Assembly (NCBI GenBank): GCA_902799685.1
Contig: CADCBO010000020.1
Location: 1 to 64,000, forward strand
Reading direction: 5' to 3'
DNA length: 64,000 nt
Source: an uncultured Bacteroidales bacterium
GTDB lineage: Bacteria > Bacteroidota > Bacteroidia > Bacteroidales > Bacteroidaceae
Part shown: positions 32,512 through 41,478 of the stretch, one piece after another
How the letters are laid out: each line of letters opens with the position of its first letter
How positions within the stretch are numbered: position 1 is the first letter of the stretch
The notes under the pieces: generated by a model
The model's input: the letters and a program-made list of their open reading frames with translations, nothing else
What the model was told of the DNA's origin: nothing
The model's database searches: none
Made by a program: the position numbers and the translations under genes

Positions 32512-34629
32512 ATGCAGATACATTTCCAGATAGAATACATAACCCGATGGGGCGAGAATCTATACCTGTGCCTGAACATGTCTGACGGCACACAGATATG
32601 CCTTGATATGGCCAACAACGGCGCAGGCACATGGTTCACGGACTATGAGACCGATGACGATGAGATTACTGCCGGCGACATAACATACTTCTACATGGTG
32701 CAGACCGACGGAAGCATAACCCGCCGTGAAGAGGGATCGCTGCACTCCATTCCATATACCCGCGCCAAACGTCTTGTACTGTCTGACCGTTGGAAAGACT
32801 ACAATGGCAGTGAGATGGAACAGCGTACCGTAGCTATACCTTATGTGCATCTGGGCAACCGTCCTCGCTGGAAAGGGGCCGGCACGGCTATCCCGGTATT
32901 TTCACTACGCAGTGAGAGGGACTATGGGATAGGCCAGTTCACTGACCTTAAGTTGCTTGTGGATTGGGCTGCCGCCACAGGGCAGAGCATCATCCAGACC
33001 CTTCCTGTAAATGACACAACCATGACCGGAACATGGAGGGACTCATACCCGTACAGCGCAAACTCATCGTTTGCACTCAACCCCATCTACATAGACCTGG
33101 AACAGATTGGAGAGCTTGATGACAAACAATTCATCAGACATGCGCAGAAGGAACGCAAGGAACTCAACTCCCTTGACGCCATAGACTATGAACGTGTATT
33201 CAGGCTCAAGAACGAATATCTGGACCGTCTGTACGCACGGTTTGGCCAACAATGTTTCAGGACAAAGGAGTATAAGACTTTCTTCAATGCCAACCGCACA
33301 TGGCTGGAGCCGTATGCGCTCTACTGCTACCTGCGCGACAAGTACGGTACTGCCGATTTCCACCAGTGGAAGGAGCGCGAATATTCCCCTGCCCTGCTGG
33401 ACCGTTTCTGCACCCCCGGCAATGACCGCTACCGCGAAATCCGCAAGCATTACTTTATCCAGTTCCATCTTGACAAACAGCTTGCCGATGTAAAGAAATA
33501 TGCCAACCGTAAAGGCATCCTGCTCAAAGGCGACATACCCATAGGAGTGAACCGACACAGCGCCGACGTATGGATACATCCCGAACTTTTCCACACGGAC
33601 TGCCAGGCCGGCGCTCCACCCGATGCCTTTGCCGTAGATGGCCAGAAATGGGGAATGCCCACCTATAACTGGCAGAATATGGCCCACGACGGATACTCAT
33701 GGTTTGTAGCCCGTTTCCGTAAGATGTCCGACTACTTCGACGCCTACCGCATAGACCATTTGTTGGGATTCTTCAGAATTTGGGAAGTTCCATTGCAATA
33801 TAACAGCGGACTGATGGGACGCTTCAACCCAGCACTCACATACACACCGCAGGAAATGTGGGACAAAGGATTCCCGTTCAATCCGGCCATGCACGCCACC
33901 GCACCCGCAGGCACACCCGAGACCAACGTATTGTTCCTGGAGGACACACATCGGCCCGGCACCTATCATCCGCGCATAAATGCATTTGACACAGCAGTAT
34001 TCAGATGGCTGTCTGAGGATGATCAAACTGCATTCCGCAGGCTCCACGACGAATTCTACTACAGCCGCAACAACAGTTTCTGGTGTGATTCGGCCATGTC
34101 AAAGCTGCCTACCCTGATTGAGGCCACCGACATGCTTGTGTGCGGCGAGGATCTGGGAATGATTCCGGCCTGCGTTCCGGAAGTGATGGACCGCTTGCGA
34201 ATCCTGGCTCTTGAGGTTCAGCGTATGCCCAAGAACATGGGCGTGAAAGTATCGGACCCGGCCACATATCCATATATGTCAGTCTGCACCACATCCACGC
34301 ATGATATGAGCGTGCTGCGCGCCTGGATAGAGGATGAGATGGAGCCCAACCACGTGATTCCCGTACACAAGGCCACCACAGCCGCATGCACCAGCGTGAT
34401 ATCGGCTCATCTGGCATCACCTTCCATGCTGGCAATATTCCCGCTTCAGGACTGGCTCTCCATGAGTAACTCGCTGCGCGCAAAAGACCCGCGCACAGAA
34501 CGCATCAACGTCCCCGCCGATTCCAACAACTATTGGCGTTACCGCATGCACCTGACCCTGGAGAAACTCATTGCCGCCCGCCGTTTCAACGAAGAAATCA
34601 GCCAGATGCTCTACCTATCTGGCAGATGA
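32512..34629 (+). CDS. malQ: 4-alpha-glucanotransferase with N-terminal starch-binding module (GH77)
   Basis: The ATG at 32512 starts MQIHFQIEYITRWGENLYL (705 residues). Residues about 1-90 look like one CBM20 starch-binding module. The GH77 domain follows (GTAIPVFSLRSERDYGIGQFTDL, nucleophile region DAYRIDHLLGFFRIWEVP, acid/base region CGEDLGMIP, and STHDMSVLRAW). The DPE2-like Bacteroides enzymes usually have two CBM20 modules and about 890 residues, so this one appears to lack one module. It disproportionates maltodextrins in the cytoplasm. Its end is followed by the repeat at 34646-34853. Confidence 0.92.
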   Translation: MQIHFQIEYITRWGENLYLCLNMSDGTQICLDMANNGAGTWFTDYETDDDEITAGDITYFYMVQTDGSITRREEGSLHSIPYTRAKRLVLSDRWKDYNGSEMEQRTVAIPYVHLGNRPRWKGAGTAIPVFSLRSERDYGIGQFTDLKLLVDWAAATGQSIIQTLPVNDTTMTGTWRDSYPYSANSSFALNPIYIDLEQIGELDDKQFIRHAQKERKELNSLDAIDYERVFRLKNEYLDRLYARFGQQCFRTKEYKTFFNANRTWLEPYALYCYLRDKYGTADFHQWKEREYSPALLDRFCTPGNDRYREIRKHYFIQFHLDKQLADVKKYANRKGILLKGDIPIGVNRHSADVWIHPELFHTDCQAGAPPDAFAVDGQKWGMPTYNWQNMAHDGYSWFVARFRKMSDYFDAYRIDHLLGFFRIWEVPLQYNSGLMGRFNPALTYTPQEMWDKGFPFNPAMHATAPAGTPETNVLFLEDTHRPGTYHPRINAFDTAVFRWLSEDDQTAFRRLHDEFYYSRNNSFWCDSAMSKLPTLIEATDMLVCGEDLGMIPACVPEVMDRLRILALEVQRMPKNMGVKVSDPATYPYMSVCTTSTHDMSVLRAWIEDEMEPNHVIPVHKATTAACTSVISAHLASPSMLAIFPLQDWLSMSNSLRAKDPRTERINVPADSNNYWRYRMHLTLEKLIAARRFNEEISQMLYLSGR

Positions 34630-34645
34630 GTCTGCGATTGCCACT

Positions 34646-34853
34646 GGGGACGGTTCTTTTTGTGCCCTTGATAATATTCCAAGATGCACTGAACTTTTTG
34701 GGGTATCGGTATCGGAAACCATCGCCACCCTCGGCGTGTTAGAGGGAGGGGCCCGCGCCAAAGGCGTGGGAGGGATAGCGCGAAGCGCGTAGTTTCAGAT
34801 ACTGATACCCCAAAAAGTTCTCTTGGAAAGGGGGCACAAAAAGAACCGTCCCC
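34646..34853. repeat. 208-bp nested inverted repeat with GGGGACGGTTC ends (REPIN-like)
   Basis: The outer 22-bp arms (34646-34667 and 34832-34853), beginning with GGGGACGGTTC, are complementary. A second pair of 22-bp arms with GGGGTATCGGTATC and its complement lies inside (34692-34713 and 34798-34819). The centre is GC-rich with its own small hairpins. The terminal motif is like those of REP pairs mobilised by IS200-like tyrosine transposases. It sits between malQ and ffh in the same direction. Confidence 0.8.
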
Positions 34854-34884
34854 TTTGTGCCCCTGCAAATTGCGACCTTTTTTG

Positions 34885-34892
34885 TATCTTTG
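34885..34892 (+). promoter_or_regulatory. ffh: ffh -7 element
   Basis: An exact TATCTTTG lies 20 bp before the ATG of ffh and 31 bp after the repeat element. No convincing -33 at the usual distance is seen. Confidence 0.55.
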
Positions 34893-34912
34893 CAAACCAA
34901 AACAAAAAGTCC

Positions 34913-36241
34913 ATGTTTGAAAATCTGTCAGAAAGACTTGAAAGGTCACTTAAGATACTGAAAGGTGAAGGTAAAATCACCGAAGTCAATGTAGCCGAAA
35001 CCCTTAAAGACGTACGTAAAGCCCTGCTTGACGCCGATGTCAACTACAAGGTAGCCAAGCAGTTCACTGATACCGTAAAGGAGAAGGCCTTAGGCATGAA
35101 CGTGCTCACATCGGTCCGCCCCGGCCAGCTGATGGTCAAGGTGGTTCATGATGAACTGGCCACCCTGATGGGCGGTGAGGCTGTTGACATAGACATAAAG
35201 GGCCATCCCGCAGTCATTCTGATGGCCGGTCTGCAAGGTTCCGGTAAGACCACATTCAGCGCCAAGCTGGCCAACCTGCTCAAGACCAAGCGCGCCAAGA
35301 AACCGCTGTTGGCAGCCTGCGACGTATATCGTCCAGCCGCCATTGACCAGCTCAAGGTTTTGGGCGAGCAGATAGGCGTTACAGTCTATACCGAGCCCGG
35401 CAACAACAAGCCCGTTGAAATAGCACAGAACGCTATAAAGGAGGCACGCGCCAAGGGCTTTGACGTGGTAATCATCGATACCGCCGGCCGTCTGGCCATA
35501 GACGAGATGATGATGCAGGAGATAACCGCCATAAAGGAGGCTGTTAATCCAAATGAGATTCTCTTTGTGGTTGACTCCATGACCGGTCAGGATGCCGTGA
35601 ACACCGCCCGTGAGTTCAACGAGCGCCTGGACTTCAGCGGCGTGATACTGACCAAGCTGGACGGCGACACCCGTGGCGGTGCAGCTCTATCCATACGCAC
35701 AGTCGTTGACAAGCCCATCAAATTTGTTGGTACGGGTGAGAAGATGGATGCCTTCGATGTATTCCACCCTGACCGCATGGCCGACCGCATACTGGGCATG
35801 GGCGATATCGTATCGTTCGTGGAACGAGCCCAGGAGAACTTTGATGCCGAGCAGGCCAAGCGTCTTCAGAAAAAGATGGGCAAGGGTAAGTTTGACTACA
35901 ACGATTTTCTGGAGCAGATAGGCCAGATCAAGAAGATGGGCAACATGAAGGACCTGATGGGCATGATTCCCGGTGTAGGCAAGGCTATCAAGGATATTGA
36001 CATAAACGATGACGCATTCAAAGGCATAGAAGCCATGATTTACTCCATGACGCCGGCCGAGCGCACCAACCCCGAGCTGCTTGACAAGAGCCAGTCGCGC
36101 CGCAACCGCATTGCCAAGGGCAGCGGCCAGTCAATACAGGAGGTAAGCCGTATGATAAAGCAGTTTGAGCAGACCCGCAAGATGATGAAGAACGTGGCCG
36201 GAGCCAAACTGCCCAACATGGGTTCAATGATGAGAAGATAA
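34913..36241 (+). CDS. ffh: signal recognition particle protein
   Basis: The ATG at 34913 begins MFENLSERLERSLKILKGEG (442 residues); upstream codons belong to the repeat. The SRP GTPase has the four-helix N domain, the G domain with AGLQGSGKTT, DVYRPAAIDQL, DTAGRLAIDE, TKLDGDTRGGA, and the Met-rich M domain that binds 4.5S RNA and signal peptides (MKDLMGMIPG, SRRNRIAKGSGQSIQEV). It targets nascent membrane proteins to the translocon. folD follows 15 bp later. Confidence 0.97.
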   Translation: MFENLSERLERSLKILKGEGKITEVNVAETLKDVRKALLDADVNYKVAKQFTDTVKEKALGMNVLTSVRPGQLMVKVVHDELATLMGGEAVDIDIKGHPAVILMAGLQGSGKTTFSAKLANLLKTKRAKKPLLAACDVYRPAAIDQLKVLGEQIGVTVYTEPGNNKPVEIAQNAIKEARAKGFDVVIIDTAGRLAIDEMMMQEITAIKEAVNPNEILFVVDSMTGQDAVNTAREFNERLDFSGVILTKLDGDTRGGAALSIRTVVDKPIKFVGTGEKMDAFDVFHPDRMADRILGMGDIVSFVERAQENFDAEQAKRLQKKMGKGKFDYNDFLEQIGQIKKMGNMKDLMGMIPGVGKAIKDIDINDDAFKGIEAMIYSMTPAERTNPELLDKSQSRRNRIAKGSGQSIQEVSRMIKQFEQTRKMMKNVAGAKLPNMGSMMRR

Positions 36242-36256
36242 ACACAACAATATAAC

Positions 36257-37138
36257 ATGCAGTTAATAGACGGTAAGGCAGTAGCCGAACAGGTTAAGCA
36301 GGAGATTGCGGCCCAGGTAGCCGCAATGGTAGAGAGAGGTGAGAAACGCCCCCATCTGGCAGCTATTCTGGTGGGTCACGACGGAGGAAGCGAGACATAC
36401 GTTGCAGCCAAGGTAAAGGCTTGCGAGGTGTGCGGATTCAAGTCCACGCTCATCAGGTTTGAAAGTGACATCACCGAGGATATCCTGCTCTCAAAAGTTG
36501 CAGAACTCAACAATGACCCCGATGTAGATGGTTTCATAGTCCAGCTCCCCCTGCCCAAGCATATCAATGAGCAGCATGTGATTGAGGCCATTGACTACCG
36601 CAAGGATGTAGATGGTTTCCATCCAATCAACGTTGGCCGCATGAGCATTGGCCTGCCCTGCTTCATATCGGCCACGCCCAACGGCATACTGGAACTGCTC
36701 AGACGCTACGACATAGAGACACGCGGCAAGAAGTGCGTTATACTGGGCCGAAGCAACATAGTGGGCAAGCCTATGGCTACCCTGCTCATGCAGAAGTCCA
36801 ATCCCGGCGACTGCACCGTAACCGTATGCCACAGCCACACAGCAAACATCAAGGAAGAATGCCTCCAGGCCGATATCATAGTAGCCGCCTTGGGCCAGCC
36901 CGGATTCGTTAAGGCCGATATGGTCAAGGAGGGTGCTGTAATCATTGACGTAGGCACCACCCGCGTGCCCGATGCAACCAAGAAAAGCGGATTCCGCCTG
37001 TGCGGCGACGTGAAGTTTGACGAGGTTGCGCCCAAATGCAGCTTCATAACTCCTGTTCCCGGCGGCGTTGGCCCCATGACCATCTGCTCGCTTATGAAGA
37101 ACACGCTTCTGGCCGGTCAGAAAAGCATCTACCGTTAA
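36257..37138 (+). CDS. folD: methylenetetrahydrofolate dehydrogenase/cyclohydrolase
   Basis: The 293-residue bifunctional enzyme interconverts methylene- and formyl-tetrahydrofolate. It shows [14 protein letters not shown] with the catalytic Tyr-Lys, [13 protein letters not shown], the PATPNGI-type block [11 protein letters not shown], the NADP-binding [14 protein letters not shown] and [12 protein letters not shown]. It lies 15 bp after ffh and 12 bp before the CapA gene. Confidence 0.96.
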   Translation: MQLIDGKAVAEQVKQEIAAQVAAMVERGEKRPHLAAILVGHDGGSETYVAAKVKACEVCGFKSTLIRFESDITEDILLSKVAELNNDPDVDGFIVQLPLPKHINEQHVIEAIDYRKDVDGFHPINVGRMSIGLPCFISATPNGILELLRRYDIETRGKKCVILGRSNIVGKPMATLLMQKSNPGDCTVTVCHSHTANIKEECLQADIIVAALGQPGFVKADMVKEGAVIIDVGTTRVPDATKKSGFRLCGDVKFDEVAPKCSFITPVPGGVGPMTICSLMKNTLLAGQKSIYR

Positions 37139-37150
37139 TAACCCACTGCA

Positions 37151-38203
37151 ATGACACACCCTGTCAGCAGTACAGATACAGTCAAGCCGCATGGACACCC
37201 CGTGCGGTTTACTCTTTCATGCATGCTGCTGACAACAATCCTCATCGTGACCACCCACGTCACGGTTTTGGCACAAAACGCCGGAGCCAAGCTTACCGGA
37301 CATGCATCAATCTATTTTGCAGGCGACGTGATGCAGCATAAGGAGCAGCTACAGGCGGCACGCAGAGCTGACGGCACATACTGCTACGATGATTGTTTCA
37401 GTCTGGTAGAAACCGAGATAAAGGCCGCCGATATTGCCGTCTGCAACTTTGAGACCACGCTGGGAGGCAAGCCCTACTCCGGCTATCCCAACTTCTGCTC
37501 ACCCGATGAGCTTGCACAGGCGGTGAAGGATGCAGGTTTTGACATATTCCTGACCGCCAACAACCACTGTCTGGACCGTGGCAACCGGGGGCTGAAACGC
37601 ACCCTTGACGTACTTGACAGTCTGGGGATAGCTCACCTGGGCACCTACCGCAACCAGGCCGAGCGCGATTCGGTCTATCCGTTCATAACGGAACACGACG
37701 GAATAAGGATAGCGCTGCTAAACTACACGTATGATACCAACGGCATAACAGTTGCCCCGCCTTGCATAGTCAATTACATAGACACCGCCATAATAAGGGC
37801 TGATATAGCACGTGCCAGGAGACTTAAAGCCGACTGCATAATAGCATGCATGCACTGGGGTACAGAATACATGACAAGGCCCGACAACAGCCAGAAAAAA
37901 CTTGAGGACTGGCTCTACGCACATGGAGTAGATCATATAATAGGAGGTCATCCCCACGTAGTGCAGCCCGTACGCACCCTGCCCGATTACCGCGGGCGTG
38001 CATCGGAACATCTTACCGTATGGTCACTGGGCAACTACATATCAAACATGAGCGCTCCGGGCACCGACCACGGACTGGCCGTAACGCTACACCTGCTCAG
38101 GATCGGGAACATAACGCGCATGAACGGCTATGACCTTCACCCCAACCGCACCCTACGCCCTCAACAAAACAGGAACGGTTCCTACAGTGTAGTGCCGGAA
38201 TGA
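37151..38203 (+). CDS. CapA-family metallophosphatase-like protein
   Basis: The 350-residue product has an N-terminal hydrophobic segment (about 19-40) and a CapA/PgsA domain: FAGDVMQHKEQL, AVCNFETTLGG, FLTANNHCLDRGNRGLKRTLDVLD, CMHWGTEYM and GGHPHVVQP. These are calcineurin-like metal-binding motifs. The family is linked to poly-gamma-glutamate export in Bacillus, but in Bacteroidota its substrate is unknown. It follows folD by 12 bp and converges on the large outer-membrane gene. Confidence 0.9.
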   Translation: MTHPVSSTDTVKPHGHPVRFTLSCMLLTTILIVTTHVTVLAQNAGAKLTGHASIYFAGDVMQHKEQLQAARRADGTYCYDDCFSLVETEIKAADIAVCNFETTLGGKPYSGYPNFCSPDELAQAVKDAGFDIFLTANNHCLDRGNRGLKRTLDVLDSLGIAHLGTYRNQAERDSVYPFITEHDGIRIALLNYTYDTNGITVAPPCIVNYIDTAIIRADIARARRLKADCIIACMHWGTEYMTRPDNSQKKLEDWLYAHGVDHIIGGHPHVVQPVRTLPDYRGRASEHLTVWSLGNYISNMSAPGTDHGLAVTLHLLRIGNITRMNGYDLHPNRTLRPQQNRNGSYSVVPE

Positions 38204-38236
38204 CTTGACAGGAACAGTTATCACCTTGACGCGGTT

Positions 38237-41200
38237 TCAAAAGCCTACATTGGTTACCACGCCAATGTAGAATGGATCCTTAACGCCCAAAGTCTTGTTC
38301 AAGGTGCCGTCATTATAGGCAAAGCGGCAACCCAGCTTGATTGTGTTATTCAGGATAAGCAGTTTTTCAAACCTGAACATCACGTCAGTTCCCACACTCA
38401 TCAGGTTATCTGTCCTGTCGTTACCCTTTGCAATAGTGTAGTCAATGAACGGCAACAGTTCAAGATTTCGCAGATATGCGTATTGGCCCAGCGCAAAATC
38501 TACGGCCAGCAAAGGCATTGCATAATCGGCACTGAAGCTGTAAGTTTCCAGGTAGTACAGCTTGAGAAAGGACGCGGCTTCTGTCTGGCTATACCCTCTT
38601 GGAGCCATCTCATGCAAATCAAAAGCCCATACGTCGGCAAGAGTGGTTTTTTTAGCGGCTTCTTTTATCTGCATCGAGGCTTGGAGCTTGAATCCCTGGA
38701 CAGATGACAGTCCGGGCAGGTAACCGTAAAGGCTTGCATATAAGGAGTTGGTAAATGAGTTGGCCGAATACTGCATGCCTCCGCCTATACCCCATCTGGG
38801 ATATATGACCGACGAAGGTACAGGCAGTTCCACACCACCGGAGAATCCGGCTATGATACGGGTGGTAGGATGAAGTCCTCCCACATTACTTTCTTTAGGC
38901 TCATATAACAAAAGATTTTCATTATATTTTATTTCTCTATAACCTTCACCAAGCATGTCAGTACTGGACAGAATGCCCGCGAACGGAGTCAGGCTCCGGT
39001 TCCAACCTCCCGATGAGAAGTTTAACGGGAATGATACGGTAAGGCTTCCGCCCACAAAGAACGGAACATTCTTATCCTTTATGATTGCACTGGCTGTACG
39101 GACTGAATCCTTGTATATTCCCCTTACACTGCTAACAGAACGACGGTCGCCCATATCAAGCGCCAGACTGATTACGGGAAAAAGACCTGTATAGTTAAGG
39201 CGTACATGGAATCCGGCTTTGGTTGCGGTTTCTTTCTGGAAAGGATCATTATGCAATGAAATTGCCAGGGAACCGTAGAGTGTGGTAGGCAGATTCTGCA
39301 CATACGCTGTCGCTCCCAGAGAAGCCATCTCGTAAGAGAGACCTGTCATGGAGCCTGTAAGTCCTTCAACGTTTGAGTAGATGGGCATCCATGAATGCAG
39401 TCTGAGTCCGTTTGACAGTTTCCTGAAACGTGAAGGGGAGAATGTGCTGTATGTTGAAGGTGCCGCAGCCAGACTGTTCTCCTGCTGAGTGAGCATATCG
39501 GCTATGGGATAGGAGCAACGCTCACTGAATAATACCGCCCTGTTTATAGTCCCGGAACTGGCCAAAACCCTGCCTTGCGGCTGCAACGCGCTGAAACAGA
39601 GTTCGCCGTTACGGAAGAACGGATCTGACACTCCATATCTGGAGTTGGTAAGCTGATTCATTGACCTGTCTGCAGGATTGTATGAATATATCTCATCCGT
39701 GCCGGTCTTATCGCAGGTGAAATAAATGACACCGTCTTTTGAGATAAGGTCGCGAACCTTGAAAGGGGCAGGCTCCTCTAGCAAGCTGATAGACTGGAAA
39801 TCCGTAAGATAGAGTCCAATTCCGTCATCACTCACTCCCGTAAACACAATATTACTGCCGCTGAAAGCCACCTCATTGGCCATGATTCCGGACTGAACCG
39901 GTATAGAACTGACCTCCGTGCAGTCTTCTGTACTGAAAAGCACAATTCGTGCTCCACCTTCCGGTAAATATTCGGCAGCAGCCAGATACTTGCCGTCGTC
40001 CGATACGGACGGAGTAACATAACGTCCTTCAGCGGTGAAATCACGTATGGTTTTGCTACCCACCTTCATCATCCTTATACGCGAGGTACTGTACATCTCC
40101 CAACGGACATCGGGTATGGCCTCCGACCAATAAATGCAGTCCGTGACCGGAGAGTATGCCAGCCTGCTGTCCGAACCGAACCGGCGCAACGGCTTTACGC
40201 TGCCGTCCGGCATGATTTCAACCAGTTCCTGAGCCTTGTCCAGACCTGTGCGCACGGACAGCAGATGACCGCCGGCAGTCTCCACACTGCCCGAATAGAC
40301 CGAGTAGTAGCGTGACTTGTCAGTCACTATGGTCTGAATCTCCTGGAACGGTCCTCTCTCACGGTCATCGGCCGCCCAGATATCGGCAAACGCGCCGGAT
40401 ATCTCTTTCCAGCTGTTTTTTATGTTCTTGCCTGAATAACTCCTTAAGGTTGACTCCATGGCGGTGAAGCTGAAAGGATTGAGCAGTCTGCTCAGATATG
40501 ATGACATAAACTGTGGAGTGTCATATACATAGCGTGCTCCCGCTACTGTCATATAACCTATCGTGTAATGGTCCGGGGTAAAATAACGTTGGGAACCGTA
40601 GCGCCAACGGTACCAGTTACGCAGGTCACCGGTATCGAAAGACATACGATAGTATGACAGGAAATCGGCAGTACGTCCACGGCCGGAGTTGGTCAGCGCG
40701 GTCTCTGCCACTACTGCATCACCCTCGGCAAGAGCCGTGTTCAGATATAGAGATTCCACATATAGGGGAAAATACTCGCCAAAAAGATGCGGAAACCATT
40801 TCCAAAAACCGGCAGCCGCAAACTGCAGTTGCGCAGCGTGACGGTTTTCATGTATTGATATAAGAGTCTCCCAGGATAGCGGAGGCAGCATGGAGTAAGG
40901 GTCGGAGAACGTATAGACCTCTATCCTGCTTGGGGCAAGAGCAGTTATACCGTTAGTTGTGGCAGTAAACGGATGCAATACAATGGGCAGGGATACTTCA
41001 AACTGCTGATTGGGCAGGAATCCCAATGACTTGCCCACGAGCGGACGGTATTTTTCTAGCAGCGAGGAATATCTTGCGCCCATGAGGTCCATGCCCTCGG
41101 GATATATGACCTGATAGTGGTTGGATGACAATTCCGTCCATTTGGAAAAGGTTTTCTCACCCACAACGGGATTGAACTGCGCATTGACATGTGCAGGGAG

Positions 41201-41254
41201 AGACAGGAGAACAACTGCCAGCGTTGAGCATCCTTTAAGCAAGCGTTTTTTCAT
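38237..41254 (-). CDS. large outer-membrane protein: HENRH metallopeptidase-like, propeller and barrel
   Basis: From the ATG at 41254 (1005 residues, signal peptide MKKRLLKGCSTLAVVLLSLPAHVNA); an ATG at 41314, about 20 bp after the -7 TATTTTTG, is an equally possible start. The N-terminal 280 residues contain ETLISIHENRHAAQLQFA, an HExxH-like zinc motif, with LAEGDAVVAETAL downstream as a possible third ligand region. The middle (about 300-610) has WD40/PD40-like repeats (SDDGKYLAAAE, KDGVIYFTCDKTGTDEIYSY). The last 380 residues alternate short strands and end in GVVTNVGF, a typical outer-membrane barrel end. It may be a surface-anchored protease; activity is unproven. Confidence 0.75.
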   Translation of the reverse strand: MKKRLLKGCSTLAVVLLSLPAHVNAQFNPVVGEKTFSKWTELSSNHYQVIYPEGMDLMGARYSSLLEKYRPLVGKSLGFLPNQQFEVSLPIVLHPFTATTNGITALAPSRIEVYTFSDPYSMLPPLSWETLISIHENRHAAQLQFAAAGFWKWFPHLFGEYFPLYVESLYLNTALAEGDAVVAETALTNSGRGRTADFLSYYRMSFDTGDLRNWYRWRYGSQRYFTPDHYTIGYMTVAGARYVYDTPQFMSSYLSRLLNPFSFTAMESTLRSYSGKNIKNSWKEISGAFADIWAADDRERGPFQEIQTIVTDKSRYYSVYSGSVETAGGHLLSVRTGLDKAQELVEIMPDGSVKPLRRFGSDSRLAYSPVTDCIYWSEAIPDVRWEMYSTSRIRMMKVGSKTIRDFTAEGRYVTPSVSDDGKYLAAAEYLPEGGARIVLFSTEDCTEVSSIPVQSGIMANEVAFSGSNIVFTGVSDDGIGLYLTDFQSISLLEEPAPFKVRDLISKDGVIYFTCDKTGTDEIYSYNPADRSMNQLTNSRYGVSDPFFRNGELCFSALQPQGRVLASSGTINRAVLFSERCSYPIADMLTQQENSLAAAPSTYSTFSPSRFRKLSNGLRLHSWMPIYSNVEGLTGSMTGLSYEMASLGATAYVQNLPTTLYGSLAISLHNDPFQKETATKAGFHVRLNYTGLFPVISLALDMGDRRSVSSVRGIYKDSVRTASAIIKDKNVPFFVGGSLTVSFPLNFSSGGWNRSLTPFAGILSSTDMLGEGYREIKYNENLLLYEPKESNVGGLHPTTRIIAGFSGGVELPVPSSVIYPRWGIGGGMQYSANSFTNSLYASLYGYLPGLSSVQGFKLQASMQIKEAAKKTTLADVWAFDLHEMAPRGYSQTEAASFLKLYYLETYSFSADYAMPLLAVDFALGQYAYLRNLELLPFIDYTIAKGNDRTDNLMSVGTDVMFRFEKLLILNNTIKLGCRFAYNDGTLNKTLGVKDPFYIGVVTNVGF

Positions 41255-41478
41255 TGCAAACATAAAACTCCTGTTCAAAGACAGAACAGGAACAAGGTTG
41301 ATTAAGTTCCTCATAATCTTATTTGTTGATTTTGCAGCAAAAATAAGGGTTATTGTAATAATACCTTGTGCTTTTTTGTGCTATTTAATCATTAACCTCT
41401 TTCATCCGGCACAAATTGGATTTTTGGATAAAAGTTGTTTTCTTTGCATTCATTATATCAATAACTAACCTCTCAGAT

